Shown piece after piece: positions 17,024 through 26,012 of a stretch of 64,000 nt of DNA. Origin of the DNA: an uncultured Streptococcus sp. (GTDB taxonomy: Bacteria; Bacillota; Bacilli; Lactobacillales; Streptococcaceae); assembly GCA_934229725.1 (NCBI GenBank), contig CAKQDX010000001.1, forward strand, positions 62,001-126,000, read 5' to 3'. The translations under genes and the position numbers were made by a program. Position 1 is the first letter of the stretch; each line of letters starts with the position of its first letter. The notes under the pieces were generated by a model. The model ran no database searches. It saw only the letters and a program-made list of their open reading frames with translations, and was not told the DNA's origin.

Positions 17024-18259
17024 TTAAGAACGTCCAAGCAGTTTCTTAATTCCTTGAATGACATTATATTTAAACGGTTGTGGATAATAACGGAAAGTTC
17101 CCATTTTGCGAACGATATAACCATTAAAGTTTTGTTTAAAACGCAAAACCCCATCTGAACCATCAAAAATGCCCATGATACCAAGGAAGTTATAGAAACT
17201 GATGCCACGTTTAATAGCCTGTGTCATCACATACTCTTGCAAGAGAGCTGGTGCATAAAACTTATTAAATTCAGGATAAGAGCCACTAAAAAGATAGACT
17301 GCTTCTTGAGGAGTGTAAACGAAGAGACTTCCGGCTAGAACAATGTCTTCCTGACCGTACTTGTCAATAAAGGCTGTCGCTTCTCCCTTACGAACATCAA
17401 AAGTCTCAAACTGACTTGATAGCTCTCGCAATTGGTTTTGTTTTTTCTCAGACTTAGGATTAGCTTCCAAATCAGCTTGCAATTTGACAATTCTAGCTCC
17501 CAATTTAGCCTGATCCTTCTCTAAATGTTCAAGGTAATCTTGGAAATTCAAGGTAGCAACCATAAAATCAGCATTGTCACCAAAGGCATCATAAAAATCT
17601 TGGTAATAATCTAGCGATTTATCACTATATTCTCGACGATCAGAAGTCGCTGAAGTGATTTCTTTAAAAATGGATAACTCGTCACGCTTCAGTTTTTTCA
17701 GCTTGATACCAAAGGTTTTAGCTTTTTTAACTAATGGTTTTCCTTTTTTGCTGAAAGATTTGATCAAATCTTTTTCTGTAAGCCCTGATAAATCCTTCAC
17801 ATAATGCCAGTCAGGCTCTCCACCAGGATAACCTGTTTGCAGACCATCAAAGCTATAACCTAAGTCAGTCAATTGGCTAATCAGCTGCTTTTGCTCGTCA
17901 CCAGTTGGCTCCCCATTACTATCAAAGGTTTGATAAGTATCATAAGGTTTGATTAGCAGCTCAAGTGCACCATTCGCCTTAGCGTAATCCTTCAAGCCTT
18001 GGTAAAAGTCGCTCAGATGAGTCGTATTTGAGTGAATCGGTCCACAATTCACTTCCATGCGAAGCCCACCAGTCATAGGCATACTATAGACAATTGCTGA
18101 GATTTCTAGCTGATTGTCTTCTTTCCAAGCGACATAGCTAATGCTAAATCCACGTTTCGCAAGAAGCTTAGCCATTTCCTCTGTTTGCATAAAAGAACGC
18201 TCTGAAACCTGTTGAGCATGTGTGTTAAATTCTTCCTTAGTTACTTGAATGAAGCTCAT
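17024..18259 (-). CDS. FemAB/MurM-family aminoacyltransferase
   Basis: Transfers amino acids from aminoacyl-tRNA to the stem-peptide lysine of lipid II, building the interpeptide bridge. The 411 residues show the twin GNAT-like FemX fold, with a charged helical arm at about 245-300 (a coiled coil as in MurM/FemA) and the conserved late segment YNFLGIMGIFDGSDGV. Which residue it adds (Ala, Ser, Thr or Gly) cannot be read from sequence. Its start overlaps the TVP38 gene by 23 bp, so they form one operon. It could be the MurM or the MurN paralogue. Confidence 0.88.
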   Translation of the reverse strand: MSFIQVTKEEFNTHAQQVSERSFMQTEEMAKLLAKRGFSISYVAWKEDNQLEISAIVYSMPMTGGLRMEVNCGPIHSNTTHLSDFYQGLKDYAKANGALELLIKPYDTYQTFDSNGEPTGDEQKQLISQLTDLGYSFDGLQTGYPGGEPDWHYVKDLSGLTEKDLIKSFSKKGKPLVKKAKTFGIKLKKLKRDELSIFKEITSATSDRREYSDKSLDYYQDFYDAFGDNADFMVATLNFQDYLEHLEKDQAKLGARIVKLQADLEANPKSEKKQNQLRELSSQFETFDVRKGEATAFIDKYGQEDIVLAGSLFVYTPQEAVYLFSGSYPEFNKFYAPALLQEYVMTQAIKRGISFYNFLGIMGIFDGSDGVLRFKQNFNGYIVRKMGTFRYYPQPFKYNVIQGIKKLLGRS

Positions 18260-18920
18260 TTTTTTCCTTCCTAAAATGGATAACGTAAATTACAAGTGAG
18301 ATAAACAACAAGAGGGCAAGTATTGCCACTAATGGTAGTCGAATTGGGCGACTATTAAGCAACAAATCCCCACTGACGGCATAAACAATCGAAATCGGAG
18401 CAACTCCTATAAGAGTCGCTAAAACTCTAGTCTTGCTTGGTAACTTCATCTGAATGCACGCATAATTGACCAAAGCCGATGGGATAAAGGGAATAGAGAA
18501 AGCCAGAGAAATGCCAATAAAGCGATGCTTAAAGTTCTCAATGTAGGTTAGAAGTTTATCCATACGTTTGGACTTCTCTGGCTTTTCAAGTCTTCTCAGA
18601 ATTTCAAAACTAATTAAATTTCCAAAAGTATTCCCAAGGATATTCATAGGAATGGCCAAGAAGGGACCGTAAAGCAGACCAACAAAAATACAAAAAATAG
18701 AACTTGAAACTCCAGGAATAGCCGATGATAGAATCATGAGACTAAGAAGAATCAGTGCATTTTGGAAATTAGCTTGCTTAAAAGCTTCTCTTAAGATGTC
18801 TTGGTCATGCCTAGCATTGGCCCAAACCCTGATTAAAGGGAAAATGTTATGTAAGAGAGGTAATAAAAATAGCAGAATTAATACAGTAATTCCGATAAAA
18901 AAAATCCTTTTTCGGGTCAT
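18237..18920 (-). CDS. TVP38/TMEM64 family membrane protein
   Basis: A 227-residue membrane protein with about five or six helices and a central VTT/SNARE-associated domain, including GLLYGPFLAIPMNILGNTFG (about 83-102). The family is related to DedA and thought to move or scramble lipids, including undecaprenyl phosphate carriers. Overlap with the MurM-like gene suggests a shared role in lipid-linked wall precursor handling; that is inference. GGAG lies 5 nt before the ATG. Confidence 0.88.
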   Translation of the reverse strand: MTRKRIFFIGITVLILLFLLPLLHNIFPLIRVWANARHDQDILREAFKQANFQNALILLSLMILSSAIPGVSSSIFCIFVGLLYGPFLAIPMNILGNTFGNLISFEILRRLEKPEKSKRMDKLLTYIENFKHRFIGISLAFSIPFIPSALVNYACIQMKLPSKTRVLATLIGVAPISIVYAVSGDLLLNSRPIRLPLVAILALLLFISLVIYVIHFRKEKNELHSSN

Positions 18921-18964
18921 TGCATCTCCAAAGTTTTAATCACTCTTTTTATTATAACAAAAAA

Positions 18965-18990
18965 ATGCCTTCATTGATTTAGAAAGGCAT
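18965..18990 (-). terminator. Terminator after the lipoprotein gene
   Basis: ATGCCTT / AAGGCAT stem around a 12-nt loop, followed by T6 on the minus strand. Confidence 0.8.
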
Positions 18991-19002
18991 CATTTCCTAT
19001 TA

Positions 19003-19623
19003 TTACTTGTTAATCAAATTTGCTTGAGATTTGTTTTCCAAGGCACCATTCTTAAAGTTAAGAGTAAGACTACCTGTTTCACCCTTTTTAGCGACAAGAT
19101 TTGATGACCAAAGAGCCTGTGTCATTGTAGCATCAGAGGATACTGCAATAGAATAAACATCTGGTGTACCAAGTGTTTTAACGGCATCATCATAGCTCGT
19201 TCCATTTTTAAGGTTTTCATACATTTTCAAGGTGATTTTAGGATCACGAACAAAAGAAAAGTTTGAAAGTGACTTAACAACGGTACTATTATTGAAAAGT
19301 TTAGCCGTAACAATGACATTATCAAACTGCCAATTGTAGACATCCAGTTTGGCATCTCCTGCCTGTTCTTGGCTAGTAGATGAAGGTTCCCCAAACAAAC
19401 CTTTCAAAGTATCAAGATTTGACCCCCCTGAAAATTCCTGAGAGGCGTTTGCCATGGTAATTTTATCAAAGTTCTGACGAACATTGCCATGTTTAACAGT
19501 TAAAATCTTTGAAGCTTCATTATCTACAGACCCCTTCGTATCAGTCTTAGACGAAGAATGCCCACAAGCAGCCAAAGTAAAAAGTGAAAGACCTAGAACG
19601 GTCAAAGACATAAGTTTTTTCAT
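19003..19623 (-). CDS. Putative lipoprotein with DUF3862-like repeats
   Basis: A 206-residue exported lipoprotein. It has a signal peptide with lipobox LAAC (Cys20), a Ser/Thr/Lys linker, then two related units: NLDTLKGLFGEPSSTS (about 69-84) and SYDDAVKTLGTPDVYS (about 143-158). This pattern (turn-Gly-x-Pro after a short helix) is typical of BLIP-like/SmpA-like small folds found in DUF3862 proteins. Target unknown. Located just downstream of ssrA with its own terminator. Confidence 0.75.
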   Translation of the reverse strand: MKKLMSLTVLGLSLFTLAACGHSSSKTDTKGSVDNEASKILTVKHGNVRQNFDKITMANASQEFSGGSNLDTLKGLFGEPSSTSQEQAGDAKLDVYNWQFDNVIVTAKLFNNSTVVKSLSNFSFVRDPKITLKMYENLKNGTSYDDAVKTLGTPDVYSIAVSSDATMTQALWSSNLVAKKGETGSLTLNFKNGALENKSQANLINK

Positions 19624-19649
19624 AATAAGTTCCTATACACATAAATAAA

Positions 19650-19661
19650 AGGCTGACGCCT
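19650..19661 (-). terminator. Short ssrA terminator
   Basis: AGGC-gtca-GCCT hairpin followed by TTTATTT on the minus strand, 10 nt past the tmRNA 3' end. The stem is only 4 bp. Confidence 0.55.
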
Positions 19662-19671
19662 CAAGTATTTA

Positions 19672-20018
19672 TGGAGCCGGTGGGAGTCGAACCCACGTCC
19701 AAACACCTGCCAACATATTCGTCTACAACCATAGGTTATGTATTTCATTTAACAGATAGACGACACATAACTCAAGCCTTCTATATGCGAGCCTATAAAT
19801 CTCTTTTCGACCAGCTAGGCAATAGTCAAACGTAGCTTATAAATCAATAAAACCTCTAAGCAAACATAAGCAATCTGCTAGAAGTCACGCGAGCAGGTGT
19901 TTAGGCTGCTACTGCGTAAGAATTTGTATTTTTTGCAGTTATATTTAACTGAGCGTTTACGTCGCCACACGAGTCGCAGAATATGCCTCATAATGCCTGT
20001 CGAATCCGTAACGACCCC
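19672..20018 (-). ncRNA. ssrA: Transfer-messenger RNA (tmRNA)
   Basis: Rescues stalled ribosomes together with SmpB. On the minus strand the 5' end GGGGTCGTTACGGATTCGAC and the 3' tRNA-like end (T arm GGTTCGACTCC, terminal CCA encoded at 19672-19674) close the Ala-type acceptor. The tag frame occupies 19936-19901 and encodes AKNTNSYAVAA followed by TAA, the streptococcal degradation tag recognised by ClpXP. About 347 nt, with pseudoknot-rich internal sequence. Promoter directly upstream. Confidence 0.98.
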
Positions 20019-20035
20019 AATATGAGATATTGAGT

Positions 20036-20064
20036 ATTATAGCAAAATTTTTAATAAATAGCAA
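20036..20064 (-). promoter_or_regulatory. ssrA promoter
   Basis: Minus-strand -35 TTGCTA (20059-20064), 17-bp spacer and extended -10 TGCTATAAT (hexamer 20036-20041), about 18 nt before the mature 5' end. Confidence 0.8.
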
Positions 20065-20141
20065 AATATTACCTACTGTAAACATCTTCATCTCAAGAAC
20101 TACAAATCTTATGGCACCTAAATATGACTCAGATTAAAAAA

Positions 20142-20165
20142 CGTTGAAAGAAAAATCTCTCAACG
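20142..20165 (-). terminator. Terminator after tRNA-Arg
   Basis: CGTTGAGAG / CTTTCAACG stem (one mismatch) followed by T6 on the minus strand, 12 nt beyond the tRNA 3' end. Confidence 0.75.
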
Positions 20166-20177
20166 CTCTTGTCTTTT

Positions 20178-20249
20178 TGCACCCTAAGGGAATCGAACCC
20201 CTATCTCAAGAACCGGAATCTTACGTGATATCCATTACACTAAGGGTGC
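20178..20249 (-). tRNA. tRNA-Arg (CCG)
   Basis: 72-nt cloverleaf: acceptor GCACCCT/AGGGTGC, anticodon stem TAAGA/TCTTG around the loop TTCCGGT (anticodon CCG), and T arm with GGTTCGATTCC. CCA is not encoded. It lies 68 bp after rpsA on the same strand, followed by a terminator, so it is probably processed from an rpsA read-through transcript. Confidence 0.95.
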
Positions 20250-20317
20250 TAACAGTATACTATTATAGCATACTCTAAAATATAAAAAAAGACATGTTTC
20301 CATGTCTCCTTTCTATA

Positions 20318-21520
20318 TTACAATTCGATATCTCCGAAAAGATCCGCCATTGAGAATCCAGATTGAGTTTCTGGAAGTTCGTAGTCACGTTTTTCTTGAC
20401 GTTTTGGACGACGTGGACGTGATTGACGTTTTTCGTTGTTTTCACCTTCAGCGTTAGCTGGACGTTCTTCGAGAGCTTTGATAGAAAGTGATACACGTTC
20501 TGCATCAGCGTTTACTTCAAGAACTTTAACTGTAACGTCTTGACCTACTGAAAGGACATCTTTTGGATTTTCAACACGTTTGTGTGAGATTTGTGAGATG
20601 TGAACAAGTCCATCAATACCTGGCAACACTTCAACGAAAGCACCGAAGTCAGTCAAGCGTTTAACTTTACCTTCGATAACATCACCAGCAGCAAGTTTTT
20701 GTTCAACGCCATCCCATGGTCCAGGTGTTGTTGCTTTAAGTGAAAGTGATACACGACCTGCTTCTTCGTCGATAGCAAGAACTTTAACATCAACTTCATC
20801 ACCAACAGAAACAACTGATTTAGGTGAAACGTTACGTTCGTGAGACAATTCAGTCACGTGAACAAGTCCATCAACACCACCAAGGTCGATGAAAGCACCG
20901 AAGCTTGTCAAACGAGCAACTTTACCAGTTACGATTGAACCAACTTCAAGTTTAGAGAAGACTTCTTTACGAGCTTCTGCAGCTTCTGCTTCAACAACTT
21001 CACGACGTGAAAGGATGAAACGGTTTTCAGCTGGATCAACTTCTTTGATTTTAGCATCAAATTCTTGACCTACAAATTGTTCAGTGTTACGAACAAAACG
21101 AGTATCGATCATTGAAGCTGGAATAAATCCACGAAGACCTTCAAATTCAACTGAAAGTCCACCTTTAACAGCGCGTGTTCCTTTAACAGTAACAACTTCT
21201 TCTTCACGACCAACAAGTTTATCCCAAGCTTTGCGAGCTTCCAAGCGTTTTTTAGATACAAGGTAAGTTACAGTATCAGTATCTTTACCAACAACTTGAC
21301 GAAGAACAAGCACTTCAAGTGTTTCACCAACTTTAACAAGGTCTGCAACGTTTGCGTCACGGTCGTTTGTCAATTCACGACGTGTCAAAACACCTTCGAT
21401 ACCAGTTCCTTCGATAACAACATTTGCTTGATCATTATCTACTGAGATAACTTCAGCTGTTACAACGTCACCTGTGTTAACTTCGCTAACACTGTTTAGC
21501 AATTCTTCAAATTCGTTCAT
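20318..21520 (-). CDS. rpsA: 30S ribosomal protein S1-type protein
   Basis: RNA-binding protein of the 30S subunit that helps recruit mRNA. The 400 residues contain four S1 domains (about 17-90, 105-172, 190-261 and 277-347) and a basic C-terminal tail with RQSRPRRPKRQEKR. Firmicute S1 proteins have four domains rather than the six of Gram-negatives. I start it at ATG 21518-21520, preceded by a GGAGG site; the open frame continues upstream into tRNA-Gln, which is not coding. The leader (21521-21640) contains a GGTGC-TTCG-GCACC hairpin at 21615-21628. Confidence 0.95.
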   Translation of the reverse strand: MNEFEELLNSVSEVNTGDVVTAEVISVDNDQANVVIEGTGIEGVLTRRELTNDRDANVADLVKVGETLEVLVLRQVVGKDTDTVTYLVSKKRLEARKAWDKLVGREEEVVTVKGTRAVKGGLSVEFEGLRGFIPASMIDTRFVRNTEQFVGQEFDAKIKEVDPAENRFILSRREVVEAEAAEARKEVFSKLEVGSIVTGKVARLTSFGAFIDLGGVDGLVHVTELSHERNVSPKSVVSVGDEVDVKVLAIDEEAGRVSLSLKATTPGPWDGVEQKLAAGDVIEGKVKRLTDFGAFVEVLPGIDGLVHISQISHKRVENPKDVLSVGQDVTVKVLEVNADAERVSLSIKALEERPANAEGENNEKRQSRPRRPKRQEKRDYELPETQSGFSMADLFGDIEL

Positions 21521-21640
21521 TCTAAAAAGATCCTCCAACAAGAGACAGCCAATTCTGACTCTTGATAACAATATATTTTTCAAGGTACCCGCAAAGACAA
21601 TTGTTGACATAGGCGGTGCCGAAGCACCCGATACCTTTGA

Positions 21641-21712
21641 CTGGGGTAGCTGGATTCGAACCAACGCATGAGGGAGTCAAAGTCCCTTGCCTTACCGCTT
21701 GGCTATACCCCA
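21641..21712 (-). tRNA. tRNA-Gln (TTG)
   Basis: 72-nt cloverleaf with acceptor TGGGGTA/TACCCCA, anticodon loop CTTTGAC (anticodon TTG) and T arm GGTTCGAATCC. CCA is not encoded. It lies between tRNA-Tyr and rpsA on the same strand and is likely cut from one precursor. Confidence 0.96.
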
Positions 21713-21779
21713 ATAGCAAAATGCCATAAAAAAACATCTAAGTACTTGACATCGACTATTCGACTCAGTCTCTTAGATA

Positions 21780-21860
21780 TGGAGAGAGAGGGATTCGAAC
21801 CCCCGAACCCGAAGGAGCGGATTTACAGTCCGCCGCGTTTAGCCTCTTCGCTATCTCTCC
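21780..21860 (-). tRNA. tRNA-Tyr (GTA)
   Basis: 81-nt class II tRNA with acceptor GGAGAGA/TCTCTCC, anticodon GTA in loop CTGTAAA, a long variable arm and T arm GGTTCGAATCC. CCA is not encoded. First gene of the tRNA-Tyr, tRNA-Gln, rpsA, tRNA-Arg series. Confidence 0.96.
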
Positions 21861-21877
21861 TTTTAAGAACAAGAAAT

Positions 21878-21906
21878 AGTATATCACAGTTTCTTGACCA
21901 AAGCAA
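21878..21906 (-). promoter_or_regulatory. tRNA-Tyr/rpsA promoter
   Basis: Minus-strand -35 TTGCTT (21901-21906), 17-bp spacer and extended -10 TGATATACT (hexamer 21878-21883), 17 nt before the tRNA. Confidence 0.7.
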
Positions 21907-21922
21907 GCCTTTACTTTGGATT

Positions 21923-22153
21923 TTAATGATTAAGATTGTAGGCTTCAATAATGGCAGCTACTGCTTGATCCATTTTCTTGTGGAAGCCTGCGACGTTTTC
22001 TTTATCAACAACGGCAAATTTACCATCAATTTCTACAATTTGGCCGATAACTTTTTTACCAACAACAAGCTCGAACCCTTCAATAATTGCCTTGTTAACA
22101 GTTACTTTGGCATCTTTAACTTGAATTTCAATTTTTTTGTCTTTTTTGCTCAT
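21923..22153 (-). CDS. DUF2969 family protein
   Basis: A 76-residue cytoplasmic protein with a lysine-rich start (MSKKDKKIEIQVKD) and a conserved middle (VIGQIVEIDGKFAVVDKENV). It resembles the DUF2969 family of streptococci and lactobacilli. Function unknown. It lies just upstream of tRNA-Tyr and downstream of ilvE on the same strand, and the ilvE terminator separates it from ilvE. Confidence 0.83.
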   Translation of the reverse strand: MSKKDKKIEIQVKDAKVTVNKAIIEGFELVVGKKVIGQIVEIDGKFAVVDKENVAGFHKKMDQAVAAIIEAYNLNH

Positions 22154-22225
22154 AGATTTACACTTGAGACTTGGCTCAAGCCATCCTTTCTTAATGTATC
22201 CCTTTAATTTTACCGAAAAAGAAAA

Positions 22226-22246
22226 AAGCTTGCAAGAGCAAGCCTT
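22226..22246 (-). terminator. Terminator after ilvE
   Basis: AAGGCTTGC / GCAAGCTT stem with a 4-nt loop and a T run on the minus strand. Confidence 0.8.
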
Positions 22247-22271
22247 AAAATAAGCGTTAATTTCTTATGAT

Positions 22272-23294
22272 TTAGTCAACTTTGAAAATCCATCCTTCTG
22301 GCGCTTCAACATCACCAAATTGAATACCAGTCAACTCATCATAAAGTTTATGTGTAACAGGTCCTACTTCTGTTTCTGAATAGAAGACATGGAAGTCGTC
22401 ACCGTGTTGAACACCACCAATTGGTGAGATAACAGCAGCTGTACCACAGGCACCAGCTTCAACAAATTTGTCCAACTCAGCAATCTTAACATCACCTTGG
22501 ATAGCTTTCATGCCAAAGCGTTTTTCGGCCAAATAAAGCAATGAGAATTTCGTAATTGATGGCAAGATAGATGGGCTAAGTGGCGTGATGAACTCGTTAT
22601 CAGCTGTAATACCGAAGAAGTTTGCAGAACCAACTTCTTCAATTTTAGTGTGAGTTGCAGGATCAAGATAGATAACATCTGAGAATTTACGGTCATGTGC
22701 AATCTTACCTGGCAACATACTTGCTGCATAGTTACCACCAACTTTAGCGGCACCTGTACCATGTGGAGCTGCACGGTCGTAATCGTCTTGAATAAGGAAG
22801 TTTGTTGGAGCCAAACCACCTTTGAAATAGTTTCCTACTGGCATGGCAAAAATAGTAAAGACGTATTCATCAGCAGGGTGAACACCAATAATATCTCCTA
22901 CCCCAATCAAAAGTGGACGAAGATAGAGTGTTGCACCTGTTCCATATGGTGGAACATATTCTTCATTGGCACGGACTACTTGTTTACAAGCATCTACGAA
23001 TTTGTCAACGGGAACCTGTGGCATCAAAAGACGATCGGCTGTACGTTGCAAACGTTTAGCATTTTCATCTGGACGAAACAATTGAACTGAACCATCTTTG
23101 GTACGGTAAGCCTTGAGTCCTTCGAAAGCTTCTTGACCATAGTGAAGAGCTGGGGATGCTTCTGAGATGTGCAAAGTCGCATCCTCAGTCAAATGACCTT
23201 CATCCCATTTTCCGTCTTTGTAATGTGAAATATAACGGAATGGAAGTTTATGGTAATTAAATCCTAAATTTTCCCAGTCTAAATCAACTGTCAT
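22272..23294 (-). CDS. ilvE: Branched-chain amino acid aminotransferase
   Basis: PLP enzyme that interconverts leucine, isoleucine and valine with their 2-oxo acids using glutamate/2-oxoglutarate. The 340 residues follow fold type IV: HYGQEAFEG near residue 51, LYLRPLLIG (about 123-131), and GAAKVGGNYAAS, whose Lys184 I infer to be the PLP lysine. The ATG has GAGG upstream. A -35/-10 pair and a CodY-like box precede it, fitting control by branched-chain amino acids. Confidence 0.95.
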   Translation of the reverse strand: MTVDLDWENLGFNYHKLPFRYISHYKDGKWDEGHLTEDATLHISEASPALHYGQEAFEGLKAYRTKDGSVQLFRPDENAKRLQRTADRLLMPQVPVDKFVDACKQVVRANEEYVPPYGTGATLYLRPLLIGVGDIIGVHPADEYVFTIFAMPVGNYFKGGLAPTNFLIQDDYDRAAPHGTGAAKVGGNYAASMLPGKIAHDRKFSDVIYLDPATHTKIEEVGSANFFGITADNEFITPLSPSILPSITKFSLLYLAEKRFGMKAIQGDVKIAELDKFVEAGACGTAAVISPIGGVQHGDDFHVFYSETEVGPVTHKLYDELTGIQFGDVEAPEGWIFKVD

Positions 23295-23329
23295 GTGTAT
23301 GTCCTCTTTTCTGTTACTATGTGCTTTAT

Positions 23330-23384
23330 AGTATAGTCCTTTTCATTGAAAATTTCAAGTTTATGTTGCAAAATTCTGACAATT
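23330..23384 (-). promoter_or_regulatory. ilvE promoter with upstream CodY-like box
   Basis: Minus-strand -35 TTGAAA (23353-23358) and -10 TATACT (23330-23335) with a 17-bp spacer. Just upstream, 23370-23384 reads AATTGTCAGAATTTT, matching 12 of 15 positions of the CodY consensus AATTTTCWGAAAATT. CodY with isoleucine/leucine/valine represses branched-chain metabolism in streptococci. Binding here is inference. Confidence 0.65.
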
Positions 23385-23425
23385 CTTTTTGAGAGGCTTT
23401 TGGGGAGGATTGAACGATAAAAAAA

Positions 23426-23454
23426 ACTCTGTTCTCAAATCAAGAGAACAAAGC
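23426..23454 (-). terminator. Terminator after parC
   Basis: GCTTTGTTCTC / GAGAACAGAGT stem with a T7 tract on the minus strand, 11 nt beyond the parC stop. Confidence 0.8.
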
Positions 23455-23464
23455 TTTCTTATTT

Positions 23465-25921
23465 TTATTTTTCAATAATCTTGGCAGCGAAGACTTCCTT
23501 GTCTGTTAGTCCTTCAATGAAACTTCCATTGCTAGTACGCTCTGAAAGATTAAGAAGGGACAAATCAACTTCTGCTGTTTCACCTGTTGTAGCTGTGACA
23601 AGCAAGGTCTGAGGAGTCTCTTCCACTGGTGTCGCTAGAAGATCAATCTCGCCACCAGTATTTTCTGTAAAGACTGGACCAGCCGTAAAGACACGGTGCG
23701 GTTTCGTCTTAAGCTCGCGAAGAACTTGGAGACCTCGACCAGCTCGCTTAGCCTGTGGAATATCTGCTGTAGCTACCCTTTTGAGACTAGCTCTTTGTGT
23801 AAGAAGATAGAAACTTTGGGTATTTGCCACAAAAACGGCCTGAACGGTATCATCATCCTTAAGGTTGATTGCCTTAACACCTGCTGCCTTGGCACCAACA
23901 ACTGGTACCTCGTCAGCATTGAAACGAAGGGCATAGCCTTTTTGCGTGATAATCATAACATCATCCAATTGAATTGGGGTGACTGTGACAACACAATCAC
24001 TAGCATCCTTGAGTTTGGCATATTTTACTGACTTAGACTTGTAGGTACGCCATGGGGTAAATTCCTTACGTTCGAAACGTTTAATCTGACCAAGTTTAGT
24101 GGCTGCTAGGTAAGTACCAGCTTCAAAATCATCCAGAATTTCAGCATAAAGCACTTCTTCATCCTTATATAAATTGGTGATGGTTTGTGATAAATGCTCT
24201 CCCAAATCCTTCCAACGAATATCTGGCAACTCATGAATTGGGCGATAAATCACGTTAGCTTGGTTGGTGAAAATCAAGAGATGTTGTGTCGTCTTAGCCT
24301 GCTGAACCAGAATCAAGTCATCATCATCACGTTTTCCAACTTCTTCAATCGTTGAAGCATTGAAAGAACGTGGGCTTGTACGTTTGACGTAGCCACCACG
24401 AGTGATGCTGACATAGGTTTCTTCTTCGACAATCAAACTTGCGGTATCAATTTCAATGGTCTTGGTTTCTGCTTGCAACTCTGAACGGCGGTCATTTCCA
24501 AACTTCTTCTTAATGTCACGAAGCTCACGCTTCATAACATTAAACATGGTGCGCTCGTCACCAATGATAGCAGACAAGGTCGCAATTTGTTCACGTAAAT
24601 CAGCTTCTTCATTTTGGAGAGTTACAATATCTGTATTAGTCAAACGATAAAGTTGCAAGGTCACAATAGCTTCTGCTTGTTCTTCTGAAAAATCATAGCT
24701 GACTTTAAGATTTTCCTTAGCATCAGCCTTATTTTCAGAAGCTCGGATAAGGGCAATGACTTCATCCAAAATAGAGATGACACGGATGAGTCCTTCCACA
24801 ATATGAAGACGTTTTTCAGCTTTTTCCTTATCGAATTTTGAACGAGCAACGATAATATCACGACGGTGGGCAATGTAGCTAGACAAAATCTTTTGCAAGC
24901 CCACTTGACGTGGGGTGAAATTGTCGATGGCCACCATGTTGAAATTGTAGTTGACCTGAAGGTCCGTATATTTCAAAAGGTAGTTAAGAATAGTTTGGCT
25001 GTCAGCATCCTTCTTAAGCTCAATTGCAATACGCAACCCTGTACGGTCAGACTCGTCACGAACTTCTGCAATGCCTGGAACCTTGTTATTAACACGAACA
25101 TCATCAATTTTTTTAACCAAGACAGCCTTATTGACATCGTAAGGAATCTCAGTAACGATGATTTGTTCCTTACCACCTTTGAGTTGTTCAATCTCAGTAC
25201 GTGAACGCACAACTACACGGCCCTTACCGGTTTCGTAGGCCTTGCGAATCTCATCTTTACCTTGAATGATAGCCCCTGTTGGAAAATCTGGACCAGGCAA
25301 GAATTCCATCAACTTATCCAGTTTAGCAGATGGATGGTCAATCATGTAGACAACGGCATCGATGACCTCTGCCAGATTATGTGGTGGAATGTCAGTGGCG
25401 TAACCAGCAGAAATCCCCGTAGCACCATTAACCAAGAGGTTTGGAAAAGCAGCAGGTAAAACGGTTGGCTCCTTCTCTGTATCATCAAAGTTCCAAGCCC
25501 AAGGGACTGTGTTTTTATCGATATCTTGAAGAAGATAGCCCGCAATCTCTGACAAGCGTGCCTCTGTATAACGCATAGCCGCTGGTGGATCACCGTCCAT
25601 AGAACCGTTATTACCGTGCATCTCAACCAAGATTTCACGATTCTTCCAGTCCTGAGACATACGGACCATGGCATCGTAAATGGAGCTGTCACCATGGGGG
25701 TGGAAATTACCCATAATGTTACCCACCGACTTGGCAGATTTACGATAGCCCTTGTCATAGGTATTGCCATCCTTATTCATGGAATAAAGAATACGACGTT
25801 GAACGGGTTTCAGACCGTCACGAATATCAGGAAGCGCACGCTCCTGAATAATGTATTTGGAGTAGCGTCCAAAACGCTCCCCCATGATGTCCTCAAGGGA
25901 CATGTTTTGAATATTTGACAT
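23465..25921 (-). CDS. parC: DNA topoisomerase IV subunit A
   Basis: Cuts and passes DNA to decatenate daughter chromosomes. The 818 residues show the winged-helix cleavage domain with HPHGDSSIYDAMVRM (70s-80s), catalytic Tyr in RYTEARL (about 118), a coiled-coil tower and a C-terminal beta-pinwheel. Ser79 and Asp83, the positions mutated in fluoroquinolone resistance, are wild type. It lies downstream of parE, but an unrelated 175-codon gene sits between them. Confidence 0.97.
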   Translation of the reverse strand: MSNIQNMSLEDIMGERFGRYSKYIIQERALPDIRDGLKPVQRRILYSMNKDGNTYDKGYRKSAKSVGNIMGNFHPHGDSSIYDAMVRMSQDWKNREILVEMHGNNGSMDGDPPAAMRYTEARLSEIAGYLLQDIDKNTVPWAWNFDDTEKEPTVLPAAFPNLLVNGATGISAGYATDIPPHNLAEVIDAVVYMIDHPSAKLDKLMEFLPGPDFPTGAIIQGKDEIRKAYETGKGRVVVRSRTEIEQLKGGKEQIIVTEIPYDVNKAVLVKKIDDVRVNNKVPGIAEVRDESDRTGLRIAIELKKDADSQTILNYLLKYTDLQVNYNFNMVAIDNFTPRQVGLQKILSSYIAHRRDIIVARSKFDKEKAEKRLHIVEGLIRVISILDEVIALIRASENKADAKENLKVSYDFSEEQAEAIVTLQLYRLTNTDIVTLQNEEADLREQIATLSAIIGDERTMFNVMKRELRDIKKKFGNDRRSELQAETKTIEIDTASLIVEEETYVSITRGGYVKRTSPRSFNASTIEEVGKRDDDDLILVQQAKTTQHLLIFTNQANVIYRPIHELPDIRWKDLGEHLSQTITNLYKDEEVLYAEILDDFEAGTYLAATKLGQIKRFERKEFTPWRTYKSKSVKYAKLKDASDCVVTVTPIQLDDVMIITQKGYALRFNADEVPVVGAKAAGVKAINLKDDDTVQAVFVANTQSFYLLTQRASLKRVATADIPQAKRAGRGLQVLRELKTKPHRVFTAGPVFTENTGGEIDLLATPVEETPQTLLVTATTGETAEVDLSLLNLSERTSNGSFIEGLTDKEVFAAKIIEK

Positions 25922-26012
25922 AAGATTTCTCTTTATTTTTTAATTTAAGTAATGATTTAAAATAATGTGAAAGACAAATAGTAGCTCCCCTACCTCACTA
26001 CAATACCTCTGA

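Noticed and set aside
21521..21664. N-terminal extension of rpsA
   Set aside because: It overlaps tRNA-Gln; the ATG at 21520 has a perfect GGAGG site and gives the usual length.
25922..26012. Pseudogene or frameshift joining parC and the upstream membrane gene
   Set aside because: Both genes have their own start and ribosome site and intact frames; the gap has no coding character.
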